From Bacilli bacterium (GTDB lineage: Bacteria; Bacillota_I; Bacilli_A; RF39; UBA660), in the NCBI GenBank assembly GCA_017397685.1, contig JAFQID010000047.1:1-48491 (forward strand): DNA of 48,491 bases, written 5' to 3'. Shown piece after piece: positions 1-6,972 of the stretch; positions within the stretch are counted from its first letter, which is position 1, and every line of letters begins with the position of its first letter. A model generated the notes under the pieces. It worked only from the letters and a program-made list of their open reading frames with translations. It made no database searches and was not told where the DNA came from. The translations under genes and the position numbers were made by a program.

Positions 1-57
1 AACCTTTTTAGCATGGAATCATTTTCCTTTTCATCATTTATTTTACTAAAATTTCAT

Positions 58-93
58 AAAAATACAAGAGAAAAAGTTGCTTTTTCTCTTGTA
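58..93 (-). terminator. Rho-independent terminator of the transglutaminase operon
   Basis: A perfect 14-bp inverted repeat (63-76 pairing with 80-93) closes a 3-nt loop. On the minus strand the stem is followed directly by TTTTTATG, so it terminates transcription arriving from the lipoprotein gene. The plus-strand side lacks a T-run. The remaining sequence up to position 241 is AT-rich and shows nothing else. Confidence 0.8.
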
Positions 94-241
94 ATTACAA
101 TCATTTGTTTATAAATTGCATTTTACTATTTAACTAACTTTGTATGTAAAGTGAAATTGTATTAATTTTGGATCTCAATTAAAAAGAAGACACAATAAAT
201 TTAATTGTAAATGAACTAATTAAATATGTCTTCATATAGAA

Positions 242-2044
242 TTATCTTCTATGGTGTTTCTGATTATAATCGTAATTATTTTGACTATTATAATCATAAT
301 ATCTTGAAGGAGTTGGATAGTTATTATATCTAGGTCTTGCTGTATTTTGAAGTTGTTTTCTATATTTGTTTCTATTTTTATTACTTACTTTAATCGCTAT
401 ACCTAATCCAGATAAAATACCAACTAAAGCACCACCGGTAATAATCCAAGTTTTTTTATTAATAGAAATTTTAAATTTCTTATTTGAAATGTCTGTGATT
501 TGTTCTTGTTTTTCAATATTATCAATTTCTTCTATTATATTGTTTTCAATATTTTCTTCTATTGGTTTAATAGATATATAACTAGGTAGATTGATAATTT
601 CATGTGATTCGTTAGGATTGTCATCTTCAACTTTCGTAGGGTCTTTCATATACCATTCGAGTTCACTTGTGTCGCCACCTTCTTTAATAATATCCTGCGG
701 AGATACCGCTATATTTTTAATTATAATACATTCTCTTCCATCATAATTTTTTCCATATTCAGCTTGTTGGATAAATACATCATGATCTAACCATGTTGCA
801 TCCACATAATAATGTTCTCCTTCAATTTCAATTAAATTCCATGCATGGTTATCACTAAGAGCAACAAAAGAATCAAGATTAACACGATTACTTAATGCAT
901 CAGTTAGAGCAGCATAGTTACCACAAATGGCGGAATTCTTTTCAAAAACTGCGTGTAACATACCACCTTCATAAAAACTTTGTGTTAATTTTGAATGTGG
1001 CATATTATTATTTACGGCATTTGATACTTCTTCATCATAACTAAGATTATCTAGAACGTATATTAATATAGCATCAAGTTTTTCTTGATCTGTACTATTT
1101 TCGTTTAAATTTAAAGAAGAAACTATACTATCTAATTTTTTGTTAACGGAAAGTAATAATTCTAAATTATCAGGATTATCAGAAAAACTAACATTAACTC
1201 CATTATTTATTAAAGTGTTATAATCAGATGTTTTAAAATCAATCGCAACACTATATGGATTATTTACAAAGTTTAAACTATCTAAAAACGTTAATTTTGA
1301 GTAATCAATATCACAATTTCGCTCATAAATTAATAAAGATAAGTTTTTTAAGTGTTTAAGATTTTCGATAAAGTTAGGTTCAATAGAAAAATTGTATAAA
1401 GTTAATCCGGTGATATTGGTGGCATCTTCTAAAAACCCAAAATTATTTTTATTGAACTGATAATTCCCCATGTTTATTAGTGATAATGTTTCTAAGTTAG
1501 GTATATCTTTTAAAATGTTAAGATTACTTAAATCATCATGAGAAATATAAAAATGTATATCTTTCAAATTAGTACAATACTTTAACCATGTTAAATCAGA
1601 ATTATCAGTTATAGTCAAGAAAATATAATCGATGTTTTTTAAATCTTCTAGTGTTATTTTCTCGTCATTACTTTTCTCTATTTTTGTATAAATAGAGTTA
1701 CGATAATTTTCAGGAATATCAATAGTTCCATCTTCATTTATTATTGTAACAACTTGTTCTTGCACTTTCGAATTTAGTTTTTCTATTTCATAAAGTTCTG
1801 TTATATTTGTTTCTGTTTGTAAATTATAATTTAAATTAGAGTTAATATCTTCTTCAATGTCAAGTGTGATTTCATCTATATTTTCATTACTTATGTCATT
1901 TTTAACATTTGCTTTTTTTGTACATCCAGACATAAGTGAAACAGATAGCGCGATGCTTAATACGAAAATTACAAAACGATTTTTATATAAATTTAAATTG
2001 CTAATATTTGCTTTTTTGTGTTTGTTATTTATTTCAATTTTCAT
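242..2044 (-). CDS. LRR-like/transglutaminase-domain lipoprotein with C-terminal membrane segment
   Basis: A predicted extracytoplasmic protein of 600 residues. A hydrophobic signal segment (about residues 23-40) ends in the lipobox LMSG-C, making Cys41 the likely lipidation site. Residues about 150-280 show leucine-rich-repeat-like spacing. A transglutaminase-like core follows with a plausible triad Cys374 (ICGNY), His400 (NHAWN) and Asp415 (VDATW), as in bacterial transglutaminase-like proteases and crosslinking enzymes. A second hydrophobic segment near residues 536-557 is followed by a basic, Tyr/Asn-rich tail. Having both an N-terminal lipid anchor and a C-terminal transmembrane helix is odd. 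The start follows AAGGAG at good spacing and overlaps the stop of the upstream DUF1292 gene by 4 nt, so the two are probably translationally coupled. The substrate is unknown; the domain call is firm, the role is not. Confidence 0.8.
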   Translation of the reverse strand: MKIEINNKHKKANISNLNLYKNRFVIFVLSIALSVSLMSGCTKKANVKNDISNENIDEITLDIEEDINSNLNYNLQTETNITELYEIEKLNSKVQEQVVTIINEDGTIDIPENYRNSIYTKIEKSNDEKITLEDLKNIDYIFLTITDNSDLTWLKYCTNLKDIHFYISHDDLSNLNILKDIPNLETLSLINMGNYQFNKNNFGFLEDATNITGLTLYNFSIEPNFIENLKHLKNLSLLIYERNCDIDYSKLTFLDSLNFVNNPYSVAIDFKTSDYNTLINNGVNVSFSDNPDNLELLLSVNKKLDSIVSSLNLNENSTDQEKLDAILIYVLDNLSYDEEVSNAVNNNMPHSKLTQSFYEGGMLHAVFEKNSAICGNYAALTDALSNRVNLDSFVALSDNHAWNLIEIEGEHYYVDATWLDHDVFIQQAEYGKNYDGRECIIIKNIAVSPQDIIKEGGDTSELEWYMKDPTKVEDDNPNESHEIINLPSYISIKPIEENIENNIIEEIDNIEKQEQITDISNKKFKISINKKTWIITGGALVGILSGLGIAIKVSNKNRNKYRKQLQNTARPRYNNYPTPSRYYDYNSQNNYDYNQKHHRR

Positions 2045-2277
2045 CTTTCTATAACTCCTTTAAATATATTATTTGCTAGTTTTAATTCTATTTCATCAAA
2101 CTTTGTAATTAAATCGACAATTTCTTCACCAATGAATTTAGCTAAATAATAATGACTTCTATCGAGTTCAGTATAAATAATATAATGATATTCATATCCT
2201 TCAATATCAAATATAATTACAACTTCCATTTTCTTTTTGCTACCATTATCCAATAATATTTCAATATAATCTTTCAT
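2041..2277 (-). CDS. DUF1292 family protein (second paralogue)
   Basis: A 78-residue acidic protein with the strand pattern of DUF1292 (YrzB-like): a hydrophobic strand near residues 18-26, a tyrosine-rich strand EYHYIIYTE, and an acidic C-terminal helix. No catalytic motif is visible and the family has no established function. It is the first gene of an operon: AGGAGT precedes the ATG, a promoter lies at 2302-2330, and its TGA stop overlaps the ATG of the transglutaminase lipoprotein. A separate canonical yrzB-like copy lies at 18470-18739 in its conserved context, so this one is a lineage-specific paralogue whose neighbour suggests an accessory role. Function unknown. Confidence 0.7.
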   Translation of the reverse strand: MKDYIEILLDNGSKKKMEVVIIFDIEGYEYHYIIYTELDRSHYYLAKFIGEEIVDLITKFDEIELKLANNIFKGVIER

Positions 2278-2301
2278 AAAGTTTTACTCCTATTTTCTAT
2301 A

Positions 2302-2330
2302 AATATATCATTTTGTCTTTTTATTGTAAA
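2302..2330 (-). promoter_or_regulatory. Sigma-A-type promoter for DUF1292-transglutaminase operon
   Basis: On the minus strand TTTACA (2325-2330) and TATATT (2302-2307) are separated by 17 nt, about 25 nt upstream of the DUF1292 start codon. Confidence 0.55.
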
Positions 2331-2413
2331 GAATATATATTAAAAATATAAACAATTTAAAAATTAATGGTTGATTTTTTTATGTATTTTATTTATTTTG
2401 TGTAAGTCAAAAT

Positions 2414-2432
2414 AAAAAACGCTATAACAGCG
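2414..2432 (-). terminator. Terminator of tmRNA
   Basis: On the minus strand CGCTG-TTA-TAGCG (2420-2432) is followed by six T residues (2414-2419), 12 nt after the CCA end of the tmRNA. Confidence 0.75.
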
Positions 2433-2444
2433 ATTATTCTTTTT

Positions 2445-2798
2445 TGGTGGAGCTGAGGGGTAATTAGCCCCTGTCCAAAGTTTGCTAAGTAATGTCTTCT
2501 ACAAGTTTAGTTGGTTTTTAATTTCAAGTAATAACGTAGATTGCCAACTTCTATTATTACTCTAGAATGTATAATTATTCGTTACTTACCTACATACAAA
2601 TAAGTAATATATACCACTTTATGACTCTCAACATTAATCTCGTGGTCAAAGATTAAGTGAAAGCTCCGATTTACTTAAGTATTAAGCAAATGCTGGAGAG
2701 AAATTTTCATTTCTTCCGTTTATTTTTATTTTGCATTTTAAGTATGCCTACTACTTGCGCCAATACCCTGCATAACTCTGTCGAAAACATGCAGCCCC
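2445..2798 (-). ncRNA. ssrA: Transfer-messenger RNA (tmRNA)
   Basis: A 354-nt RNA that rescues stalled ribosomes and tags their products. The 5' end GGGGCUG pairs with CAGCUCC just before the encoded ACCA 3' end (one G-U pair). The near-invariant UUCGACAG follows in the 5' half, and helix H2 is visible as CAGAGUU (2774-2780) pairing with AACUUUG (2476-2482). The tag frame ends ...AAU GAA AAU UUC UCU CCA GCA UUU GCU UAA, stop at 2682-2684; reading from about 2720 it encodes N-G-R-N-E-N-F-S-P-A-F-A. The exact resume codon is uncertain. The hydrophobic A-F-A end resembles mollicute tags rather than the A-L-A-A of Bacillus. The T-arm (2456-2472) has a 5-bp stem but the loop reads CUAAUUA instead of UUCRANY, which is abnormal. 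An extended -10 lies upstream and a terminator follows. Confidence 0.93.
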
Positions 2799-2815
2799 AT
2801 GTTTTAACGTTTTTT

Positions 2816-2824
2816 ATTATACCA
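2816..2824 (-). promoter_or_regulatory. Extended -10 promoter of tmRNA
   Basis: On the minus strand TGGTATAAT is an extended -10 element (TGN plus TATAAT at 2816-2821). No good -35 box is visible. The predicted start lies about 10 nt upstream of the mature 5' end, leaving a short leader for RNase P removal. It is back to back with the plus-strand promoter at 2854-2882. Confidence 0.6.
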
Positions 2825-2853
2825 TATTTATATTTTTAAATCTAGTGTATTAC

Positions 2854-2882
2854 TTGACATTTTTTCTTCGTGCGAGTATTAT
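2854..2882 (+). promoter_or_regulatory. Consensus sigma-A promoter giving a nearly leaderless mRNA
   Basis: TTGACA (2854-2859) and TATTAT (2877-2882) are 17 nt apart. The expected transcription start at about 2888-2890 lies only 2-4 nt before the ATG at 2892. Confidence 0.75.
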
Positions 2883-2891
2883 AGTTTTTAT

Positions 2892-3590
2892 ATGAAACAG
2901 ATTGATTTTGATAATGAAAATAATTTAATGAAGTTTGTAGTAAATACTATTACTACTTGTAGACTTGCTGGTGCGATTGCTTTGCCTTTTGTTTATAATT
3001 TTGCTGGCGAGGATGTTGCGGCATTATGTACTTTAGGACTTTATGCAACTGATGCGATAGATGGTTTTCTTGCTAGAAAGTTTGAAGCATCTACTTTTTT
3101 AGGAAGTTTGCTTGATGCTTCTAGTGATAAATTATTGATTGTGATTTCTTTTATATTACTTGCGTTAAAGTTTCCTGTTATGTGGGCTCCTTTAATTTTG
3201 GAGATTATGATTCTTGCGACTAACTATAGTATATATAAAAAAGGTGGTAGCGTTGTTGTAAGCGAGATAGGAAGAAATAAAATGATTCTTTTATCTGTGT
3301 GCACTATTGTTTCATATTTATTAATTGCTATGCCTGCTTTTGGTGTAAATACTTTAGAACCTCATGTACCAATGCTTGTTAATTTATTTGGAGCAATTAT
3401 ATCTGGTGGTTCTTTACTTACTTTAATTGATTATTTAAAGAAATATAATTCTACTGAAAAGCAAAAGAAAGTTAAATATAATGAAATAATGAAACTTAAA
3501 ACTGTTAAAGAAGTTTTAAAAGATATGGTTAGTCATAAATATTATGTTGAGCATAGGAGTGAACCTATTTTAAAACAGTTATATAAATAA
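2892..3590 (+). CDS. CDP-alcohol phosphatidyltransferase family membrane protein
   Basis: Integral membrane enzyme of 232 residues that would transfer a phosphatidyl group from CDP-diacylglycerol to an alcohol acceptor such as glycerol phosphate. The complete family signature D-x2-D-G-x2-A-R-x8-G-x3-D-x3-D is present around residues 54-80 (DAIDGFLAR, then G, then LLDASSD). Several hydrophobic segments follow. The C-terminal about 45 residues are a basic cytoplasmic tail not needed by the family. No Shine-Dalgarno sequence precedes the ATG and the promoter lies so close that the transcript is almost leaderless; Met13 is an alternative start but also lacks an SD. PgsA is one possibility, but the exact alcohol cannot be told from sequence. 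Confidence 0.85.
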   Translation: MKQIDFDNENNLMKFVVNTITTCRLAGAIALPFVYNFAGEDVAALCTLGLYATDAIDGFLARKFEASTFLGSLLDASSDKLLIVISFILLALKFPVMWAPLILEIMILATNYSIYKKGGSVVVSEIGRNKMILLSVCTIVSYLLIAMPAFGVNTLEPHVPMLVNLFGAIISGGSLLTLIDYLKKYNSTEKQKKVKYNEIMKLKTVKEVLKDMVSHKYYVEHRSEPILKQLYK

Positions 3591-3640
3591 CTTGAACTAT
3601 TTTGAGTTAAATGATAAAATTATTATAGGAAGTGATTAAA

Positions 3641-4231
3641 GTGAATAATAAAATAGCTATGTTAATAGTTACTGTTATTGCTATAGTTGGAGCGATTGGT
3701 ATCTATTATTTATATGAAGATAATGATGTTAAGGAAACAGATGCTAAAAAGTTTCATAATGAATATACTTTAGTAAGCGAAGATAATGTGTTTGTATATA
3801 AAAGTATAGATGAGATTATTAATATTTTGGAAGGTGGAACTGGAATAGTTTATCTTGGGTTTCCTGAATGTCCATGGTGTCAAAGTTATGTTAAATATTT
3901 AAATGAGGTCGCTATAGAAAATAATATTAAAGAAGTTTATTATTATAATATAATGATGGATAGAAATAATAATACAGAAAAATATCAAAAAATAGTAAGT
4001 TTACTTTCTGATAAACTACTAGCTGATGATAATGGACAAAAAAGAGTTTTTGTTCCTGATGTAAGTTTTGTTAAGAATGGAAAGATTCTATTTCATGACA
4101 ATGAGACTTCTGTAATTGATAGTAATATTTCACCAGATGAATATTGGAACGATAATAATATAAAAGTTTTTAAGGCAAAGATGACAAGTTATATTTCTGA
4201 TTATACTGGTACTTGCTCTACTTGTAATTAG
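3641..4231 (+). CDS. Membrane-anchored thioredoxin-fold protein (CPWC motif)
   Basis: About 196 residues. An N-terminal transmembrane or signal-anchor helix (about residues 5-24) is followed by a thioredoxin-like domain with the redox motif C-P-W-C in FPECPWCQSY, a length and layout like bacteriocin-transport accessory or thioredoxin-like surface proteins. The protein ends in a second cysteine pair, CSTCN, which could form a shuttle disulphide. The start chosen is GTG at 3641 because AGGA at 3628-3631 is correctly spaced from it; the in-frame GTG at 3632 touches the SD. It lies 9 nt before the EIIB-like gene and 50 nt after the phosphatidyltransferase, so the three are probably one operon. 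Redox partner unknown. Confidence 0.75.
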   Translation: MNNKIAMLIVTVIAIVGAIGIYYLYEDNDVKETDAKKFHNEYTLVSEDNVFVYKSIDEIINILEGGTGIVYLGFPECPWCQSYVKYLNEVAIENNIKEVYYYNIMMDRNNNTEKYQKIVSLLSDKLLADDNGQKRVFVPDVSFVKNGKILFHDNETSVIDSNISPDEYWNDNNIKVFKAKMTSYISDYTGTCSTCN

Positions 4232-4240
4232 GAGGTTTAT

Positions 4241-4555
4241 ATGAATTATATGCATTATTTGATACTTGCTTTTGTTCTTATTATAATATCTTTGATAGTT
4301 GTTAAAATTAAAAGAAAAGATTTTCGTATTGAAATTAATAAATTGATTAGTTATTTAGGCGGAAAAGATAATATCATTGATTCTCAAATTAATTTATCTA
4401 GACTTAAAGTAACTCTTAAAGATATGAGTCTTGTTAATAAAGAAGGTATACAAAAGTTAGGTGCTAAAGGAATTGTAGAAATTAATAATCAATTAAAAAT
4501 AATATTTGGAAGTAATTCAAAGCAATTAAAAAAATACATTATAGATTTAAAGTAA
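4241..4555 (+). CDS. Membrane-anchored PTS EIIB-like domain lacking the phosphocysteine
   Basis: 104 residues: one N-terminal transmembrane helix (about residues 5-23), then a glucose-type EIIB fold. Recognisable family landmarks are LGGKDNI, SRLKVTLKD, GIQKLGAKGIVEINN and QLKIIFG. In active EIIB domains the motif is D-x-C-x-T-R-L-R, with Cys receiving the phosphate; here the aligned stretch is SQINLSRLK, so by eye the Cys is Asn and the protein has no cysteine at all. No EIIC, EIIA or sugar gene is near. It is therefore unlikely to transport sugar and may be a structural or sensory derivative. AGGAGG precedes the ATG at good spacing. It follows a thioredoxin-fold gene and its stop lies inside a terminator hairpin. 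Confidence 0.7.
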   Translation: MNYMHYLILAFVLIIISLIVVKIKRKDFRIEINKLISYLGGKDNIIDSQINLSRLKVTLKDMSLVNKEGIQKLGAKGIVEINNQLKIIFGSNSKQLKKYIIDLK

Positions 4556-4571
4556 GGAAACTTACTTTTTT
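4549..4571 (+). terminator. Terminator after EIIB-like gene
   Basis: AAAGTAAG (4549-4556) and CTTACTTT (4561-4568) pair around GAAA and run into a T-tract. The stop codon of the EIIB-like gene is inside the left arm. Confidence 0.8.
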
Positions 4572-4580
4572 GTTTGTTTT

Positions 4581-4619
4581 TTGACATAATTCGACAAATA
4601 TCGACATCATATATATGAT
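4581..4619 (+). promoter_or_regulatory. Kinase promoter with three 10-bp direct repeats
   Basis: Three contiguous decamers TTGACATAAT, TCGACAAATA and TCGACATCAT begin at 4581, 4591 and 4601, a strict 10-bp period on one helix face. The second repeat supplies a -35-like TCGACA 17 nt before TATGAT (4614-4619). This is either a regulator-binding array or a coincidence of -35-like sequences. Confidence 0.5.
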
Positions 4620-4639
4620 ATTATTTTTATGGTGAAATT

Positions 4640-5848
4640 ATGAATAATTTGTTTAGTGCATTTTTATTTAATGTAGTTTCTATAGTATTTCCTACTTTAA
4701 TTTATATGATATTTTTTTCCTTTAAAGATCATTTTAAAGACGGCGAAAATGATGTTGCTTTAGATATTTGCCTTATTTTCTCGTTATTTATCATTTATTA
4801 TTTTTGTTTTATTATAAAAGTTGATGATAATTTGTTTTCACTTTTTATTCCCATTTTAATTGCGTTTATTTTTAATAAAGTCAGAACTTCTATTTTGATT
4901 AGTTTTATATGTTATTTTATTATTTATGAAATGGGACATTTTGGTTTTTATTTTTTTATATTACTAGCACTTTATTTTTTGATATATTATATATATTATA
5001 AACGTAATAAAACTAAATTATTTTTGACTAATTGTTTTTCTATAGCAACTATATTATTTATTATTCTATACTATTTTATTAATAATTTAGATTATTTAGA
5101 TTGTATTTTTTATATTTTTATTTATTTGATTTCTATTTATACTATTTATTTTTTAATTAATAAAGCTAATAATATAATTAATTTATATAACAGTTTAAAA
5201 GATATTGAGGATAATAAGATACTTAAGACTACTATTTTTAAAGTTACTCACGAAATAAAAAATCCTTTAGCTGTTATGAAAGGATATTTAAGTTTATTTG
5301 ATATTAATGATAAAGTTAAAATTAAGAAATATGTTAATATTCTTAAAACTGAAGTAGATAACGCTTTACTTGTGCTTAAGGATTTTTCAGATATTAATAA
5401 TTTAAATATTAATAAACAAGAGATAGATTTTAATAAATTACTTTTAGAAATAAAAGAAACTGTTTTTCCATTTTTTAATGATAAATCTATTAGTTATTTA
5501 TTTAAAAGCGAAGATGATATTATTATTAATGCTGATTACGATAAACTTAAACAAGTTTTTATTAATCTTATTAAAAATTCTATTGAAGCATGTGATAAAT
5601 ACGGAAAAATTGAGCTTAATTCATATAAGACTGATAAATATTTATTTTTAAGTATTAAGGATAATGGCTGTGGTATGGATAAAGATATGCTTGATAATAT
5701 ATTTACCCCTTTTTATACTAAAAAGAAATATGGTACCGGTCTTGGTCTTTGTCTTTCTAAAGAAATTATTGAGGGGCATGGCGGGTCAATTAAATATTTT
5801 TCTACCTTAGGTAAAAGTACTACTGTTAAGATTATTTTACCAATTTAG
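4640..5848 (+). CDS. Membrane sensor histidine kinase (KinB-like, orphan)
   Basis: 402 residues. The N-terminal half is almost entirely hydrophobic, with about six to seven transmembrane helices and no extracellular sensing domain. The kinase core has the H-box HEIKNPLAVMKGYLSL (phospho-accepting His near residue 204), N-box NLIKNSIEACDKYG, and G-boxes DNGCGMD and GTGLGLCLSKEIIEGHGG. This architecture and H-box resemble the sporulation kinases KinB/KinD that feed Spo0F, which would fit the spore genes elsewhere in the window, but that is inference. No response regulator is adjacent. GGTGA lies just before the ATG. Its stop codon overlaps the stop of the convergent gene at 5845. Confidence 0.85.
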   Translation: MNNLFSAFLFNVVSIVFPTLIYMIFFSFKDHFKDGENDVALDICLIFSLFIIYYFCFIIKVDDNLFSLFIPILIAFIFNKVRTSILISFICYFIIYEMGHFGFYFFILLALYFLIYYIYYKRNKTKLFLTNCFSIATILFIILYYFINNLDYLDCIFYIFIYLISIYTIYFLINKANNIINLYNSLKDIEDNKILKTTIFKVTHEIKNPLAVMKGYLSLFDINDKVKIKKYVNILKTEVDNALLVLKDFSDINNLNINKQEIDFNKLLLEIKETVFPFFNDKSISYLFKSEDDIIINADYDKLKQVFINLIKNSIEACDKYGKIELNSYKTDKYLFLSIKDNGCGMDKDMLDNIFTPFYTKKKYGTGLGLCLSKEIIEGHGGSIKYFSTLGKSTTVKIILPI

Positions 5849-6027
5849 AATGGACCGTAGTATGGTGGGAATGGTCTTGGTGGCCTAGGTGGATACGGCA
5901 TATAATAAGGTCTTGGTCTATATGGATTAAATATTCCTACCGCTGTCCCTCCGGTTAATGCTCCTAGTAAAAAGGGTGCTGCAAATCCTATTATTCTATC
6001 ATCTTTATATTTATAATTATTATACAT
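5845..6027 (-). CDS. Small Pro/Tyr-rich protein with one membrane segment
   Basis: A 60-residue protein: a short polar N-terminus (YNNYKYKDD), one glycine-rich hydrophobic stretch around residues 11-30 (FAAPFLLGALTGG), and a Pro/Tyr/Arg tail of repeated PYPPRPPRP type. Such small proteins are common among spore-coat or envelope proteins of Bacilli, but no specific family is recognised. The start is the ATG at 6025-6027, preceded by a strong AAGGAGGAA; the upstream in-frame ATG has no such SD. It converges on the sensor kinase with overlapping stop codons (TTAG), so no terminator can separate the two transcripts. Confidence 0.65.
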   Translation of the reverse strand: MYNNYKYKDDRIIGFAAPFLLGALTGGTAVGIFNPYRPRPYYMPYPPRPPRPFPPYYGPF

Positions 6028-6055
6028 AAACTTCCTCCTTCTCTTTAATATACGC

Positions 6056-6083
6056 AAAAAACACATTTTTGGATGTGTTTTTA
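6056..6083. terminator. Bidirectional-looking terminator
   Basis: ACACAT (6061-6066) and ATGTGT (6073-6078) pair around a 6-nt loop with an A-run on one side and a T-run on the other. It ends the phosphoesterase transcript on the minus strand. Confidence 0.7.
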
Positions 6084-6971
6084 TAGTGATTTTAATCTAT
6101 ATAAATTAAATGAAGGTTTGTTTAAAAATCTATAGTTATATTTTCTTGTACCTATTCCTGATGAAACAAATATTTTTGTTATTCCTTTTTCGTATTCTGG
6201 TAAGAAATAATTCCCAGATTGTTTTTCTTTAATTAATGGCCCATAGAACGGAAGAATTATGCTGCCACCTAATGAATGACCACATAATATTAAATCTACT
6301 TCATATGAACTTTTATCAAGTTTTTCTATTGTCATTCCATCATGAGATAAAACTATTATATACTTTCTATTTTCTTCACTGTAAAACTCAAAACTTTTTT
6401 CTAAATCTATAGTTTCTTTTTGAGACGGTGGAAGACCCACTATATAAATAGGATCATTGTAATCTTTATAGATAGTATCATACGAATTAGAAAGAAGTGT
6501 AAAATCACTTTGAGTCATTATTTCTTCAAAATAATCTAGCGTATAATCAGCACTTCCTTTTACCGCATACTTTCCTATTTTAGCTTTTAATGACTTTAAT
6601 TTATTTATTAAATTATTTTTTTCTTCTTCGCTTAGTTTTGATCCTTGATTTACTAAGTCTCCAGTGAATACTATTAAATCTGGATTTAATATATTTATTT
6701 TTTCTATTAATTCATCTACATCTTTCATATCAATTGTTGATTTTAAAAGTAAATCAGAAAAATGTACTATTTTCAAACCACTAAAGTGCCTTGTTAATAT
6801 ATTACTTTCTACCCTATATTCTTTTGTTATAATTCCTTTTATACCGATATATTTACTATAACAAAAAAGTAAAAAAAGTAAAATTATTAAGAATATAAAT
6901 ATATTAATGATTTTGTGTGATTTTTTTTCTTCTTCAATTATTTCTTCTTTTTTTTGTTTTTTCTCTTTCAT
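6081..6971 (-). CDS. Metallophosphoesterase-like protein with lost metal ligands (probable pseudoenzyme)
   Basis: About 296 residues: a charged cytoplasmic N-terminus, one transmembrane helix (about residues 22-40), then a YkuE-type calcineurin-like fold facing outward. Motif I is HFSDLLL where active enzymes have SDxHLG; motif II FTGDLV is intact; motif III is KGSADY where GNHD is expected; motif IV LSHDG keeps its His; motif V is GHSLGG where GHxHGG is expected. Thus the His of motif I, Asn/His of motif III and the last His of motif V are missing. The fold-specific ending SSGIGTRKYNYRFLN is kept, so the protein is constrained but probably not a normal hydrolase. Start chosen at 6971, 1 nt after the upstream stop; an in-frame ATG at 6998 is possible. 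No clear SD at either. Confidence 0.75.
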   Translation of the reverse strand: MKEKKQKKEEIIEEEKKSHKIINIFIFLIILLFLLFCYSKYIGIKGIITKEYRVESNILTRHFSGLKIVHFSDLLLKSTIDMKDVDELIEKINILNPDLIVFTGDLVNQGSKLSEEEKNNLINKLKSLKAKIGKYAVKGSADYTLDYFEEIMTQSDFTLLSNSYDTIYKDYNDPIYIVGLPPSQKETIDLEKSFEFYSEENRKYIIVLSHDGMTIEKLDKSSYEVDLILCGHSLGGSIILPFYGPLIKEKQSGNYFLPEYEKGITKIFVSSGIGTRKYNYRFLNKPSFNLYRLKSL

Positions 6972-6972
6972 A

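Noticed and set aside
2657..2839. Plus-strand 60-codon reading frame in the tmRNA region
   Set aside because: It is antisense to the tmRNA, lacks an SD and has no recognisable protein pattern; RNA pairings explain the sequence.
4241..4555. Functional PTS EIIB for sugar uptake
   Set aside because: The phospho-accepting Cys is absent and no EIIA or EIIC gene is nearby.
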